Assembly (NCBI GenBank): GCA_027459745.1
Contig: DAIDHL010000010.1
Location: 1 to 49,821 of the forward strand
Source: Candidatus Levyibacteriota bacterium
GTDB taxonomy: Bacteria > Patescibacteriota > Microgenomatia > Levybacterales > UBA12049
Direction of reading: 5' to 3'
Length of the DNA: 49,821 nucleotides
Positions 25,035-33,280 of the stretch are shown here, in pieces. The notes under the pieces are model-generated. The model was not told where the DNA came from and did no database searches. It saw only the letters and a list, made by a program, of their open reading frames with translations. A program made the translations under genes and the position numbers. Position 1 is the stretch's first letter; each line of letters begins with the position of its first letter.

Positions 25035-25616
25035 TTACTGGAAAACTTTTCTATATATAGGAAATACGCCATAGGGGTCGAACAATTTATAACCCAGTTT
25101 AGTTGCCATTCTAGATGACCAGCCTGTTCTATTGGCAGGGTTATCTATTAGATTCGGGACTGCCATATCTATAATTTCTGAATATACATGTCGATTCACA
25201 AATCTTTCACGATGTCTCACCATGATATCTTCTATCACTATATCGCGTTCCAAACTTAAGGCGCTAGCCAAGCCTCTTCCTTCGAACTCGGGTCTAGTAA
25301 CTGCTAAAGCTCTAATCGGACACACGCTCGCCCTTTGTAAATCAAACTTGAATTTTAGTAAAGAGACTTGCTCCGGCTTTAAATTATGATTTGCTCTTCC
25401 TGTTGTATTTGTCCAACCTTTATCTGAAGCTTTGGCTAAATACAGTTCGGCAATTAATATTTCGTCTCCGGATATGGCATATCCTAGCTCAAAAGTATCA
25501 TTTCCCTGAAGAACTGTTTGCTGTCCTATAATTCCTGCAGTTTTCTTGGCTTGCAGTATTTTAATTAACCCTTCATGCACACATATCATTGACCCAGTCA
25601 AAAGCTCATTTTTCAT
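25035..25616 (-). CDS. GNAT-like acetyltransferase
   Basis: 193 aa. 'CPIRALAVTRPEFEGRGLAS' (about residues 98-117) is a GNAT motif A with the R/Q-x-x-G-x-G/A acetyl-CoA loop, and 'MATKLGYKLFDPYG' near the C-terminus fits motif B. The N-terminal third is divergent. TATAAT (25628-25623) ends six bases before the ATG with no Shine-Dalgarno. Substrate unknown. Confidence 0.6.
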   Translation of the reverse strand: MKNELLTGSMICVHEGLIKILQAKKTAGIIGQQTVLQGNDTFELGYAISGDEILIAELYLAKASDKGWTNTTGRANHNLKPEQVSLLKFKFDLQRASVCPIRALAVTRPEFEGRGLASALSLERDIVIEDIMVRHRERFVNRHVYSEIIDMAVPNLIDNPANRTGWSSRMATKLGYKLFDPYGVFPIYRKVFQ

Positions 25617-25622
25617 CTCTGA

Positions 25623-25628
25623 ATTATA
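25623..25628 (-). promoter_or_regulatory. -10 box, leaderless spacing
   Basis: TATAAT on the minus strand exactly six bases before the ATG at 25616. Confidence 0.55.
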
Positions 25629-25718
25629 AATCAGAAGGTAACAATTTTAAACCCATACATAAGTATCTTTTTTATTTCTAATAGGCTCACTATATGTACA
25701 TATGATAAAATAATAAAT

Positions 25719-26132
25719 ATGCAAGGAAAAAAGCAACGCCAACTAAATTTTCATGCAATGGGTATGATAGTGTTACTTGTTATTCAATATCTTCTTGGCA
25801 TGATTACCACTTTGTACATAACTTTTCCTACTAGTACCAAAGATGCGTTTATGTGGAAATTTGCCTGGGAACAGCTACCATTGGCAGCCCATATTATTGT
25901 CGGATTGTTACTTTTACTTGGTACGATTGCTTTGTTTGTGAGAGCGATTATGCTCAGGAAAAATTACTGGATCTGGGCATCAGGAGTTGGCTTAGCTGGT
26001 GTGTTGTTATCAATTTTTAGCGGTTCTGCTTTTATTCCTTCCCAAGTAAGTCTTTATTCTTTAGTAATGGCAACTGGCTTTATAATTTCCCTGCTCTCGT
26101 ATTTTTGGGGACTATATCAAAATAAAATTTAA
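25719..26132 (+). CDS. Four-TM membrane protein
   Basis: 137 aa with four predicted TM helices (about residues 12-34, 53-74, 81-100 and 108-132). Histidines near the membrane ('LNFHAMGMIVLL', 'LAAHIIVGLLLLL') could bind heme, as in small cytochrome-like or CtaA-like folds, but two histidines are weak evidence. TAAAAT at 25706-25711 lies seven bases before the ATG. Stands alone, convergent with the TrmH-type gene. Function unknown. Confidence 0.65.
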   Translation: MQGKKQRQLNFHAMGMIVLLVIQYLLGMITTLYITFPTSTKDAFMWKFAWEQLPLAAHIIVGLLLLLGTIALFVRAIMLRKNYWIWASGVGLAGVLLSIFSGSAFIPSQVSLYSLVMATGFIISLLSYFWGLYQNKI

Positions 26133-26166
26133 CCTTAATTTTTATTTAGTTTTTCAACCAATTTTG

Positions 26167-26796
26167 CTATTTCCCCCAGCTTAAGAAATCTTCCCAAGAG
26201 CGCATTTTAATACTCTCCAAACCCTTTGGTTTAAAACTGACTTTTTTATGAGAATAGATATATCCCAAGCGTTGATAACCAATATAGCTCAATACAATCC
26301 CCGTGCTAGTTCCTAGATTTAAACTTTCCACTATACCTCCCATGGGAATTTGAATACACATATCTGCACCATTAACTGCCTCTTCAGAAATTCCTCTTGT
26401 TTCATTGCCAAACCATACTGCCAATCTTTTCTGTGTAAAAATCTGTGCATACAGATTTACATTTTTTTTATCTTTTATATGTGACGAGGTTACTGCAATC
26501 GTATATAAATTTTTTCTCAAATGTGCTAAACATTCATCTGTCGTATCAAAATATTTCACAAATACCCATTTATTAGATCCTACACTTAAATTGGTTAATT
26601 TTTTGTTTTGGCGTGTTGATTCAAAATCATGGGAAATTTTTTTATTGCCTATGACATACAACTTTTCTACTCCAAACGCCGACACATTACGCAAAGTAGC
26701 TGCGATATTCATAATATCCGTCGGATTTTCCAGAACACAGATAAAATATCTGTTTCGTAAATGTTTAATCTGTCTTATTCTCTCTCTTAATGACAT
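26167..26796 (-). CDS. SpoU/TrmH-family RNA 2'-O-methyltransferase
   Basis: 209 aa SPOUT methyltransferase. All three family motifs are clear: motif 1 'NIAATLRNVSAFGV' (about residues 29-42), motif 2 'LAVWFGNETRGISEEAV' (about 134-150) and motif 3 'IQIPMGGIVESLNLGTST' (about 157-174) with the knot. It lacks the N-terminal substrate-binding domain of 23S rRNA enzymes, so a tRNA (TrmH, Gm18-like) target is more likely than rRNA. TATAAT lies nine bases before the ATG. Confidence 0.88.
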   Translation of the reverse strand: MSLRERIRQIKHLRNRYFICVLENPTDIMNIAATLRNVSAFGVEKLYVIGNKKISHDFESTRQNKKLTNLSVGSNKWVFVKYFDTTDECLAHLRKNLYTIAVTSSHIKDKKNVNLYAQIFTQKRLAVWFGNETRGISEEAVNGADMCIQIPMGGIVESLNLGTSTGIVLSYIGYQRLGYIYSHKKVSFKPKGLESIKMRSWEDFLSWGK

Positions 26797-26841
26797 AACT
26801 ACTAAATTATATAATATTTATCTTTTTATTTAAGACCACAC

Positions 26842-26870
26842 TTGACAATGTTTGCGAGGGAGTAAATAAT
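26842..26870 (+). promoter_or_regulatory. Promoter, leaderless spacing
   Basis: TTGACA (26842-26847), 17-bp spacer, AATAAT (26865-26870), five bases to ATG 26876. Confidence 0.6.
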
Positions 26871-26875
26871 AAGTT

Positions 26876-27589
26876 ATGGATAATTCTGCCCAAACTGGAT
26901 CATCTTCATCCCAACACTCTGCACCTGTAAATAACACCACTCCACCCACTCACCATGTCCATTCGGGCAGTAAACATTTTTTAATTTATATATTGGTGGC
27001 AGTGATTTTTTTGGTAGGTATTGTAGCTGGGTATATTCTAACCAACGCCTTGCCTAAAAGTACAGTGCAAAATCTTCCTGTAAAAACCCAGACCCAAGCG
27101 CTTACACTACCCAAAGACGCTGAGATGATTGAAACTTGTTCCAATCATCAAGGACAATTATATATACGTCCGATAGATATCCCGCAAGGGCCAGTGTATA
27201 TGGTAAATAATGGCAAAATAATAGGTCTGGAGTATATGCTGGCTAAACAGTCATTTTTGGATGGACAGGGTGTTTCCAATTTGCCAGCTATGGATATCAA
27301 TGTCAACCATGTCGATATAACATACGAACCCGATGGACACGCTGGCTACAACGCTCCTCATTATCATGTTGACTTATATTTAGTTCCTAACTCTGTAACT
27401 CAAAATATCGTTTGCGCAGGTAACTCTAACTCCAACGACCAGATGAATAAGATCATGAATATGGGAAGTACACAATCAGCTACTCCTTCTAATAGTATGT
27501 CAGCTTCACCGACTGCAACCATGAAGATGTCTTCTCCCCAAACTAAAGCTCCGATGTCACCTGCTCCTACTGTAGGCATGAAAATGTAA
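26876..27589 (+). CDS. Membrane-anchored His/Met-rich extracellular protein
   Basis: 237 aa. A Ser/Thr/His-rich cytoplasmic N-terminus precedes one TM helix (about residues 35-55). The exterior domain (about 75-185) has 'YEPDGHAGYNAPHYHVDLYL', which recalls the TTHB210-like/DUF5602 fold with its P-x-G-H and P-H-x-H-x-D motifs. The last 50 residues are low-complexity with many methionines ('IMNMG', 'MSASPTATMKMSS', final 'GMKM'). Clustered His and Met suggest metal (for example copper) binding, by inference. No partner gene; promoter TTGACA-17-AATAAT abuts the ATG. Confidence 0.6.
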   Translation: MDNSAQTGSSSSQHSAPVNNTTPPTHHVHSGSKHFLIYILVAVIFLVGIVAGYILTNALPKSTVQNLPVKTQTQALTLPKDAEMIETCSNHQGQLYIRPIDIPQGPVYMVNNGKIIGLEYMLAKQSFLDGQGVSNLPAMDINVNHVDITYEPDGHAGYNAPHYHVDLYLVPNSVTQNIVCAGNSNSNDQMNKIMNMGSTQSATPSNSMSASPTATMKMSSPQTKAPMSPAPTVGMKM

Positions 27590-27655
27590 TTTCTAAAATC
27601 TTCAAAATATATAAAAAAGCAAATTGGGAAATAGTAGTTAAACTGCTGGTTATTC

Positions 27656-28081
27656 TTAATTTTTTGTGGAGTCTGATGATTGTGGTGCTTTATTTTGCGC
27701 TAAAATATTCTTAACCTCTGCCACCAACTGTGTAGGTGTAAAATTAGCTTTAATCAAATAACCATTAGCACCAATCGTCATACCTTCTTTTATAACAGAA
27801 TCCTGTCCGAGATTGGTGAGCATGATGATAATTACATGAGCATTCTTATTATCCTTGCGAATTTCTTTAAGTATTTCTAAACCATTGGTGTCTGGTAGCA
27901 TTATATCCAGCAATACCACATCATAACTATTTCTGCCAAATGCTTCCAACCCTAACTTACCAGTTGTAAAAGTATCTGTCTGCATGCCAGCCAAATCGAG
28001 TTGTCTTTTGTAAATAAAACCTATCGATTGTTCATCTTCTATTAGGAGAATTCGAGGTGTCGCCCCAATCATAGTAGTCAT
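27656..28081 (-). CDS. CheY-like response regulator
   Basis: 141 aa, a stand-alone receiver domain. Acidic pair E15/D16 ('LLIEDEQ'), phospho-acceptor D59 ('VVLLDIMLP'), T89 ('IIIMLTNLG') and K111 ('GYLIKAN') are all present. There is no DNA-binding output domain, so it signals through protein contacts. It lies 60 bp downstream of the histidine kinase on the same strand and is its likely partner. Confidence 0.9.
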   Translation of the reverse strand: MTTMIGATPRILLIEDEQSIGFIYKRQLDLAGMQTDTFTTGKLGLEAFGRNSYDVVLLDIMLPDTNGLEILKEIRKDNKNAHVIIIMLTNLGQDSVIKEGMTIGANGYLIKANFTPTQLVAEVKNILAQNKAPQSSDSTKN

Positions 28082-28141
28082 TATAAAAAAATCTACATAT
28101 AAGTAAAGGGCAGATAACTGACAAAACCAGTCAAATGTATT

Positions 28142-30412
28142 TTATACTTTGTCAGCTGGCAAAGAGAAACTGAAAGTTGATCCTTTCCCTTCTACTGAAT
28201 CTACCCAAATCTCTCCGTGATGTAGTTCTACAATACTTTTAGCGATATACAGTCCTAAGCCCGTTCCTTTTGCTCCTGCTGCAAGTTCACTGGAGACCCG
28301 ATAAAACTTGGTAAACAGATGTGAACGAGCATCTTCAGGAATGCCAATGCCTGAATCTTTAACATGGGTAATAATTTTGTCATCCTGTTTTTCCAGTGAT
28401 ACCATCACACGACCACCTTCGGGAGTATATTTGATAGCATTATCAATTAAATTTGCCAGTACTTCATGTATCTTCATTTCATCAGCAATCACATGCGGCA
28501 AATCAGTTGGACTATCTTGAAAAACTAACATAATATTTCTGGATTTTGCCGTAGGACTAATATCAGTAACCGTTTGCTTTACCAATCCCACCCAATTCAC
28601 AGATACAGGATGTAACTTGATATTATGTTTTTCAATATTGGTGACATCTAGAATATTATTGATCAAGAATGTTAACTGTTCTACTCCTCGGCTGATATTA
28701 TCTAAAAACATATTCTGTTCATTATTTAATTTGGCAATATTCTCTTCCCGAAAAACTGACATATAATTACGTATAATGGTAAGAGGCGTACGTAGCTCAT
28801 GTGCAGCAATAGAGACAAAATCAAGTTTCATCTTTTCTAAATTCAACTCTTCTGTTAGATCATGGATAGTCAAAATATACGTGATATCGGAAGATTCATT
28901 TTTATGCAAAATTACCGACGTAAGTCTGACCGGCAGCTTATGACCTCGATTGGTTTGTAATTGTATTTGTAGTTTGGAAAACATTTCGCTAGCAGCTGGT
29001 GCAGTGTCGGATGATGTTTCAGGAGCATATACATTTGCTGTTATAGGTTTGTCTTGTTCATAGAGGGAAATAATACTTTCTATAGGTTTACCAATAGCTT
29101 CTTGCTGAGAATATCCGGTCAATTTTTCTGCCACCGTATTAAATAACACGATGTTCCTTTTTTCATCTAGTGCAATGATAGCCTCAGTCATGTTATACAA
29201 GACTAAATCCGCTTTATTGCGCTCGAAGGCAATTTTTTTATTACTTTCATTTAACCTGGCGAAGGCCTGTTGAAGATTTTTTGCCATGTCATTAAAAGTT
29301 GATGCTAGATCTTCTAACTCGTCACGCGTGTTTATAAGTACTTTAGATTGAAAATTCCCCTGCCCGAACTGCTTGGCGCCTGCCGCCAGAATATGAATTG
29401 GCGTAGTAATATTTTTGGCCAGACCCAAACTGATAATGGTAATAAATATCAACATTACCAGAAAGAGAACTATGCCAAATATTTCCACCTGCCTTACAGA
29501 ACTAAGAGCGTCACTGATAGGTACTCGAGCTATGATTCCCCATTGAGTCAGTAATACTTGACTATAGGTAGTCAGAACTTGTTTACCTTGGTTATCTACA
29601 CTGTTTGCCACCGGCTCAGGCGTACTGCTAGTACTAGGAAGAGAATTGACAAATGCAGCTACTTCTTTTTTGTTTAAAACTGTTGAAGCATTATTTGCTG
29701 TTGGAGTTTTAGGGGAAAATATTAACTTTCCATTCTCATCAACCACATAGATATAACCGGAATTATCAATTTTAATCGTGGACAGCTGCTTCCACAACGA
29801 AGCTAATTCTGTTTTTTCTTCGAGCACGCCGGCAATCTCATTACTATTCCGAAATGTCCCAATAGCTGAAGTGTTCATATCCTCAATATTGGGTAAATTG
29901 TGAGAGATAATAATGGGAATGGACAATGTAACTTGTTGATCACCTGCTGCATCTATGCTTACCGGACTGACATATTTTTCTCCTCCACCAAAGTTTGGTA
30001 CTTTGAAGGATGGGTCATTGGCGTCATTTTTCAACTGGCTAACAGGATAGACTTTGTCGCGTGAGACATGTACTAATTCATTGCCATTTTTATCTAATAA
30101 TATTAGATCCTGAATGTCGGGGTCTTGGGCTATATAATTTTGCAATTCAGAAGTAGTATTGGGTATATCTTTCGTACGAACCGGCAATGTCTGCGAATAA
30201 ACAATAAGGCTGACAAGCTTATTTTTTAAAAAATCTGAAGTTTCAAGTTGCCCCTGACTGGCTGCTTCTCTAACTAAAGTCGAGGTGTTATTCAGAATTT
30301 GATTTTGTGAGATGGTTAGCCAAACAAAGTTTGTAATAAGCAGAGGGACAATTGCCACGAGAATAAAAAGGAGTAAAATCTTCTGTTCAATTTTTACTTT
30401 AGGCAGCTGCAT
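28142..30412 (-). CDS. Sensor histidine kinase (dCache-like, HAMP, PAS)
   Basis: 756 aa. TM1 (about 11-35) and TM2 (about 310-332) flank an extracellular sensor domain of the Cache type. Then HAMP (about 332-385, 'NITTPIHILAAGAKQFGQGN'), PAS (about 400-520, 'LVLYNMTEAIIALDE', 'KLTGYSQQEAIGKPI'), HisKA with phospho-acceptor H538 ('SIAAHELRTPL') and HATPase_c ('LANLIDNAIKYTPEGG', 'DSGIGIPED', 'GTGLGLYIAKSIVELH'). All catalytic boxes are intact. Full-length sensor kinases are uncommon in reduced genomes. Promoter TTGGTA-18-TACAAT ends seven bases before the ATG. Confidence 0.94.
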   Translation of the reverse strand: MQLPKVKIEQKILLLFILVAIVPLLITNFVWLTISQNQILNNTSTLVREAASQGQLETSDFLKNKLVSLIVYSQTLPVRTKDIPNTTSELQNYIAQDPDIQDLILLDKNGNELVHVSRDKVYPVSQLKNDANDPSFKVPNFGGGEKYVSPVSIDAAGDQQVTLSIPIIISHNLPNIEDMNTSAIGTFRNSNEIAGVLEEKTELASLWKQLSTIKIDNSGYIYVVDENGKLIFSPKTPTANNASTVLNKKEVAAFVNSLPSTSSTPEPVANSVDNQGKQVLTTYSQVLLTQWGIIARVPISDALSSVRQVEIFGIVLFLVMLIFITIISLGLAKNITTPIHILAAGAKQFGQGNFQSKVLINTRDELEDLASTFNDMAKNLQQAFARLNESNKKIAFERNKADLVLYNMTEAIIALDEKRNIVLFNTVAEKLTGYSQQEAIGKPIESIISLYEQDKPITANVYAPETSSDTAPAASEMFSKLQIQLQTNRGHKLPVRLTSVILHKNESSDITYILTIHDLTEELNLEKMKLDFVSIAAHELRTPLTIIRNYMSVFREENIAKLNNEQNMFLDNISRGVEQLTFLINNILDVTNIEKHNIKLHPVSVNWVGLVKQTVTDISPTAKSRNIMLVFQDSPTDLPHVIADEMKIHEVLANLIDNAIKYTPEGGRVMVSLEKQDDKIITHVKDSGIGIPEDARSHLFTKFYRVSSELAAGAKGTGLGLYIAKSIVELHHGEIWVDSVEGKGSTFSFSLPADKV

Positions 30413-30419
30413 TAAAAAT

Positions 30420-30449
30420 ATTGTAGCTCAATTATTCCTAAATTACCAA
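30420..30449 (-). promoter_or_regulatory. Histidine kinase promoter, leaderless spacing
   Basis: Minus-strand TTGGTA (30449-30444), 18-bp spacer, TACAAT (30425-30420), seven bases to ATG 30412. Confidence 0.5.
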
Positions 30450-30504
30450 ACTAGACCAGATATTTATAAAAACAAAATTTGATAGCCTCTGCTAAAATTA
30501 ATTC

Positions 30505-30806
30505 ATGCCTTTCATAAAAAAATTAAAGACAATTGCCAGCGCAGATGGTAAATATTTTGAACAGTTACCAGCTATACTTATCTTTTCTTTGCGCAAACTA
30601 CCCTCATCGCACAAAATCTTGTATGGAAATCAACCATTCAAACCTCGATTTATACCCAATTTTTGACTTACTTGATACCAGTAGTTTTTATTTACGCCGC
30701 TCTAGTGACCTTTAAATATCCCTCTGACAAATTTGATCGTGATATGACTTTGTTTTTCAATTTATCCTTATGCATTCTCATTTTTATCTCACCTTTTGTA
30801 AGTTAA
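30505..30806 (+). pseudogene. Frameshifted small membrane protein
   Basis: A start at 30505 (TAAAAT at 30493-30498 ends six bases before it) gives 'MPFIKKLKTIASADGKYFEQ' and 'LPAILIFSL', then soon stops at 30664-30666. Read one base back after the T4 run at 30583-30586, the sequence stays open to TAA 30804-30806: 'FFAQTTLIAQNLVW', 'FLTYLIPVVFIYAALVTF' and 'MTLFFNLSLCILIFISPFVS'. Joined, they give about 100 aa with three hydrophobic helices, typical of a genuine small membrane protein. A single missing base explains the break. Pseudogene or sequencing error cannot be separated here. Family unknown. Confidence 0.55.
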
Positions 30807-30896
30807 ATCAGATTAAAAGATATGCACAAATTAGTTATATTGAATAAGTAATAACCGGCCAATTATATAATAATAGTTCCGTTTCTAAACGAGGGA

Positions 30897-31439
30897 TTAG
30901 CAACTTTTTTTATTTTTAACTAATATAATTACTTTTTCTACAGCCTCTTTTGCCGATCTGGCTCCTAAAACTTTTATCCTCCTCCTCTCATCTAAAAATG
31001 TTCCTGCTAATCTCTCACTCCACCCTCCGCTTTGAGCTAAAGCCACAATCGGAATATTAGCCTGATAAGCAATGGCCATTTCAGTCAATGTTCCTGAACC
31101 ACCATTAATGGTAATAACTGCATCGCAACTGTTAACTAAGACAAATTCTCTACCCCCACCGCGCTCCAAACCCGTGGCAATTACTGCGTCAATATTTTTC
31201 TCACGCACATCCAGGCCTTTACCATATGTCACCCCAATGACCAGACCCCCTGCTTTTTTGGCTCCCCGACAAGCTGCTTGAGAAAGAGAGTCTATATCTT
31301 TTTCCGCACCTATCAATAAGCTTGCTTTGTTTTGTGCGATTAAAAATCCTACTTCCTCAGCTAATTTTAATAACTCTTCAGAATGTACTATATCTGTACA
31401 TGAACCCATTACACCAATTTGTAATTGACGTTTTCTCAT
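30897..31439 (-). CDS. LOG/TIGR00725-like nucleotide-binding protein
   Basis: 180 aa Rossmann-like SLOG-superfamily protein. 'IGVMGSC' opens it, 'GGLVIGVTYGK' is in the middle, and 'VITINGGSGTLTEMAIAYQA' (about residues 108-127) is the LOG-type G-G-x-G-T-x-x-E motif that binds nucleotide phosphate. Relatives include the cytokinin-activating LOG phosphoribohydrolases and DprA-like proteins; many members have no known substrate. It begins two bases after the PRTase-like gene stop, so both are under the upstream T-box. Nucleotide or nucleoside processing is the natural inference. Confidence 0.78.
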   Translation of the reverse strand: MRKRQLQIGVMGSCTDIVHSEELLKLAEEVGFLIAQNKASLLIGAEKDIDSLSQAACRGAKKAGGLVIGVTYGKGLDVREKNIDAVIATGLERGGGREFVLVNSCDAVITINGGSGTLTEMAIAYQANIPIVALAQSGGWSERLAGTFLDERRRIKVLGARSAKEAVEKVIILVKNKKSC

Positions 31440-31441
31440 AG

Positions 31442-32500
31442 CTACATCCTTTCTCTTTTGAGTCTACCATTTTCTCCTACAAAATCTAATCTGGTTTCAT
31501 GTGACACTTCTTGTTCTCTGCTCACCTCTTGTAATTCCCTGATGGTTTCACATATTTCTGTTTTGTGTTCTCTCAACTGTTGCTGTCTCACTCTTCGAGA
31601 AAAAGACGGCATCAACCAGTTAGGTATATTTCTGTCAAAAAATGAATTTTTATTTAGGCCATTCTGAGCGACCACTTTTCCTTCTGACTGTAACATCTTC
31701 ATTTCTTGTGTGCCTATAGCCTTGGGAAACAGGGTCTCACGCTGGACTGTAAGAATATCTTTTATTTCTCTCTCTATACTTTGTTTACTTGTCTCGTCGG
31801 CAATAACTAATCTCTCGCGCAAGGATTGTAGATGAATAATGAGATCAAACACTTCCGTCCGTCCAAGACCTGGGTGGTCAAAAAAATCCACTAAATGAAA
31901 TCCATCATCTTGCGGTGTCTGCACCATACTTCCTGCCAAAACTTGAGCTCCTGCTTGTTCCAACATTCTTGTTCCACCTGGTCTGTCTGGTCCGAAATTT
32001 CCCATATTGGCCGTAATAAAAGCAAATGTTGCCTTTTCCATATCTACGCCCAGCAATCTTGCTGCATCGATCATAGTACGCCCTGACCAACCAACATCGT
32101 CTAGAAATAATGTTTGGGATAAATCCAAAGATTCACGCAATGATTGAATTTGTCTCGTCCCCAACGACACGAAATGCCCAATCCCATCCACGCGGGGAGA
32201 AGAGACAACTCTAACACGACTTAGATGCAAGTCTCCTCTAATGGTTGTCTGAGGAAAGATGTCTACTAATTGACGCTGCATTTGTCCTGACAGATCAATG
32301 ATCGTACTGAAAGAGCGTGTGCTTAATTCACCTTGCAGTGCCTGCAAATGTGAAATGGGATCCACAATTAGATTCTCGAAATCCGGATGGCCAACACGCT
32401 GAATCAGTCTTCGCGTAAGTACATCTAATCTACCCCAATCTCGGGGATCCGTACGTAGCTTTGCGCTATCTTGAAACCATAATATTCGTTGTTTGTTCAT
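31442..32500 (-). CDS. Phosphoribosyltransferase-like protein under a T-box
   Basis: 352 aa. 'TLFLDDVGWSGRTMIDAARL' (about residues 130-149) is a PRPP-binding loop (two acidic residues then S-G-R-T), the hallmark of type I phosphoribosyltransferases. The flanking strands ('VRVVSSPRVDG', 'ATFAFITANMGNF') fit the fold. The C-terminal third is helical and charged, rich in Q, R and E, without a known domain. It could salvage a nucleobase or regulate by binding PRPP. It starts 11 bases after the T-box terminator's T run and is followed two bases later by the LOG-like gene. The exact PRTase type is not identifiable. Confidence 0.7.
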   Translation of the reverse strand: MNKQRILWFQDSAKLRTDPRDWGRLDVLTRRLIQRVGHPDFENLIVDPISHLQALQGELSTRSFSTIIDLSGQMQRQLVDIFPQTTIRGDLHLSRVRVVSSPRVDGIGHFVSLGTRQIQSLRESLDLSQTLFLDDVGWSGRTMIDAARLLGVDMEKATFAFITANMGNFGPDRPGGTRMLEQAGAQVLAGSMVQTPQDDGFHLVDFFDHPGLGRTEVFDLIIHLQSLRERLVIADETSKQSIEREIKDILTVQRETLFPKAIGTQEMKMLQSEGKVVAQNGLNKNSFFDRNIPNWLMPSFSRRVRQQQLREHKTEICETIRELQEVSREQEVSHETRLDFVGENGRLKRERM

Positions 32501-32517
32501 AGTTTTTCACAAAAAAA

Positions 32518-32562
32518 CCTCGCCCTCATCTATCACATTCTCGTAGATAGACAAGGGCGAGG
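32518..32562 (-). terminator. T-box regulated terminator
   Basis: Near-perfect 17-nt arms with an 11-nt loop and a T7 run on the minus strand, immediately before the PRTase-like gene. Its 5' arm overlaps the antiterminator partner sequence. Confidence 0.9.
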
Positions 32563-32596
32563 CTTCTCGCGGTACCACCTTGCTTTGCTAATAGCT

Positions 32597-32621
32597 AAAA
32601 AAAAGACCCTTTGCGGGTCTT
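32597..32621 (-). terminator. Extra terminator-like hairpin inside the T-box leader
   Basis: Minus strand AAGACCC (32621-32615), short loop, GGGTCTT (32609-32603), then a run of T (8 T in all with the stem end). It has all the features of an intrinsic terminator but lies 17 nt before the T-box, in the Stem III position. Confidence 0.55.
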
Positions 32622-32853
32622 AAAATTATGACTAAATTAGCCTCATTTCAAGTGCTCCGTTTCCGACACACTTTTTCAGCTATAACGGGCTTACCCGTAA
32701 ATCTTAATGACTTGCGCTTTAGGATTTCGACTCCAGAGAGTAATTCGAAGATATTAAGTTCGGGGAGTCTTTCATCAACCGCTCCCTTTCTGATGTCACC
32801 TTAATTCTCTACTTCTTCTCCTTCATAGTCTTTCTTATTAAATTGTAGAAATT

Positions 32854-32882
32854 ACTATAACACCTAAATTTCTTTTTGTCAA
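32854..32882 (-). promoter_or_regulatory. Promoter of the T-box operon
   Basis: Minus-strand TTGACA (32882-32877), exact 17-bp spacer, TATAGT (32859-32854). The predicted +1 near 32847 starts the T-box leader. Confidence 0.8.
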
Positions 32883-33127
32883 TTATTAAATAATGAACCA
32901 ATTACCAAACTTTGAGGATTGTTAAATTGCCCATTGCCCGAAAAGCTTGGCAAAAGAACTTAGGTATGTATAGTTGACAACTGCAAATACCAAGCCGTGT
33001 AATCTAAGAAGAAGGATGAGAAATAATACTAGTAATCCTGAAATTTTAAATACAAATCTTCTCACATATTTAGAATAATAAATTGTGATTTGAATTATAA
33101 AGGTTGCAAAATAAGATACCTAATTCT

Positions 33128-33280
33128 CTATAAATCTCCCATTTTACGATACTCAGCCAAGCGAGTTAATTCATAGGCAAAAAAAACTTTTTTTCTAACT
33201 TCATGACGTTGTTTATCCTCAAGTGTTGTCTCTCTGTCAAGAATTTTTAATTTGTTTTAACCAGGCGAATAATATTACTT
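33128..33280 (-). pseudogene. Remnant coding fragment after marR
   Basis: No ATG. From just past the marR stop, 'VILFAWLKQIK' runs into a stop, but removal of one A from an A5 run joins it to 'ILDRETTLEDKQRHEVRKK' and 'VFFAYELTRLAEYRKMGDL' ending at TAG 33128. It reads like the C-terminus of a small charged protein. Probably a degraded gene; family unknown. Confidence 0.35.

Larger units (their letters stand above)
32511..32847 (-). promoter_or_regulatory. T-box riboswitch leader
   Basis: Minus-strand RNA from about 32847. The conserved T-box AGGTGGTACCGCG is at 32580-32568; its UGGU bulge would pair with an ACCA tRNA end. A strong terminator follows: 17-nt arms at 32562-32546 and 32534-32518 (CCTCGCCCT... 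with ...AGGGCGAGG), then seven T (32517-32511). The alternative antiterminator would use AAGG...CCTT around the T-box. Upstream, a Stem I-like region holds GACTCC...GGAGTC (about 32779-32717), and ACGGGTAAGCCCGT (about 32699-32685) matches the hairpin usual before the T-box. The specifier codon is not resolved; AUC in 'GAAATCC' is one guess. It controls the PRTase-LOG pair. Confidence 0.88.
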
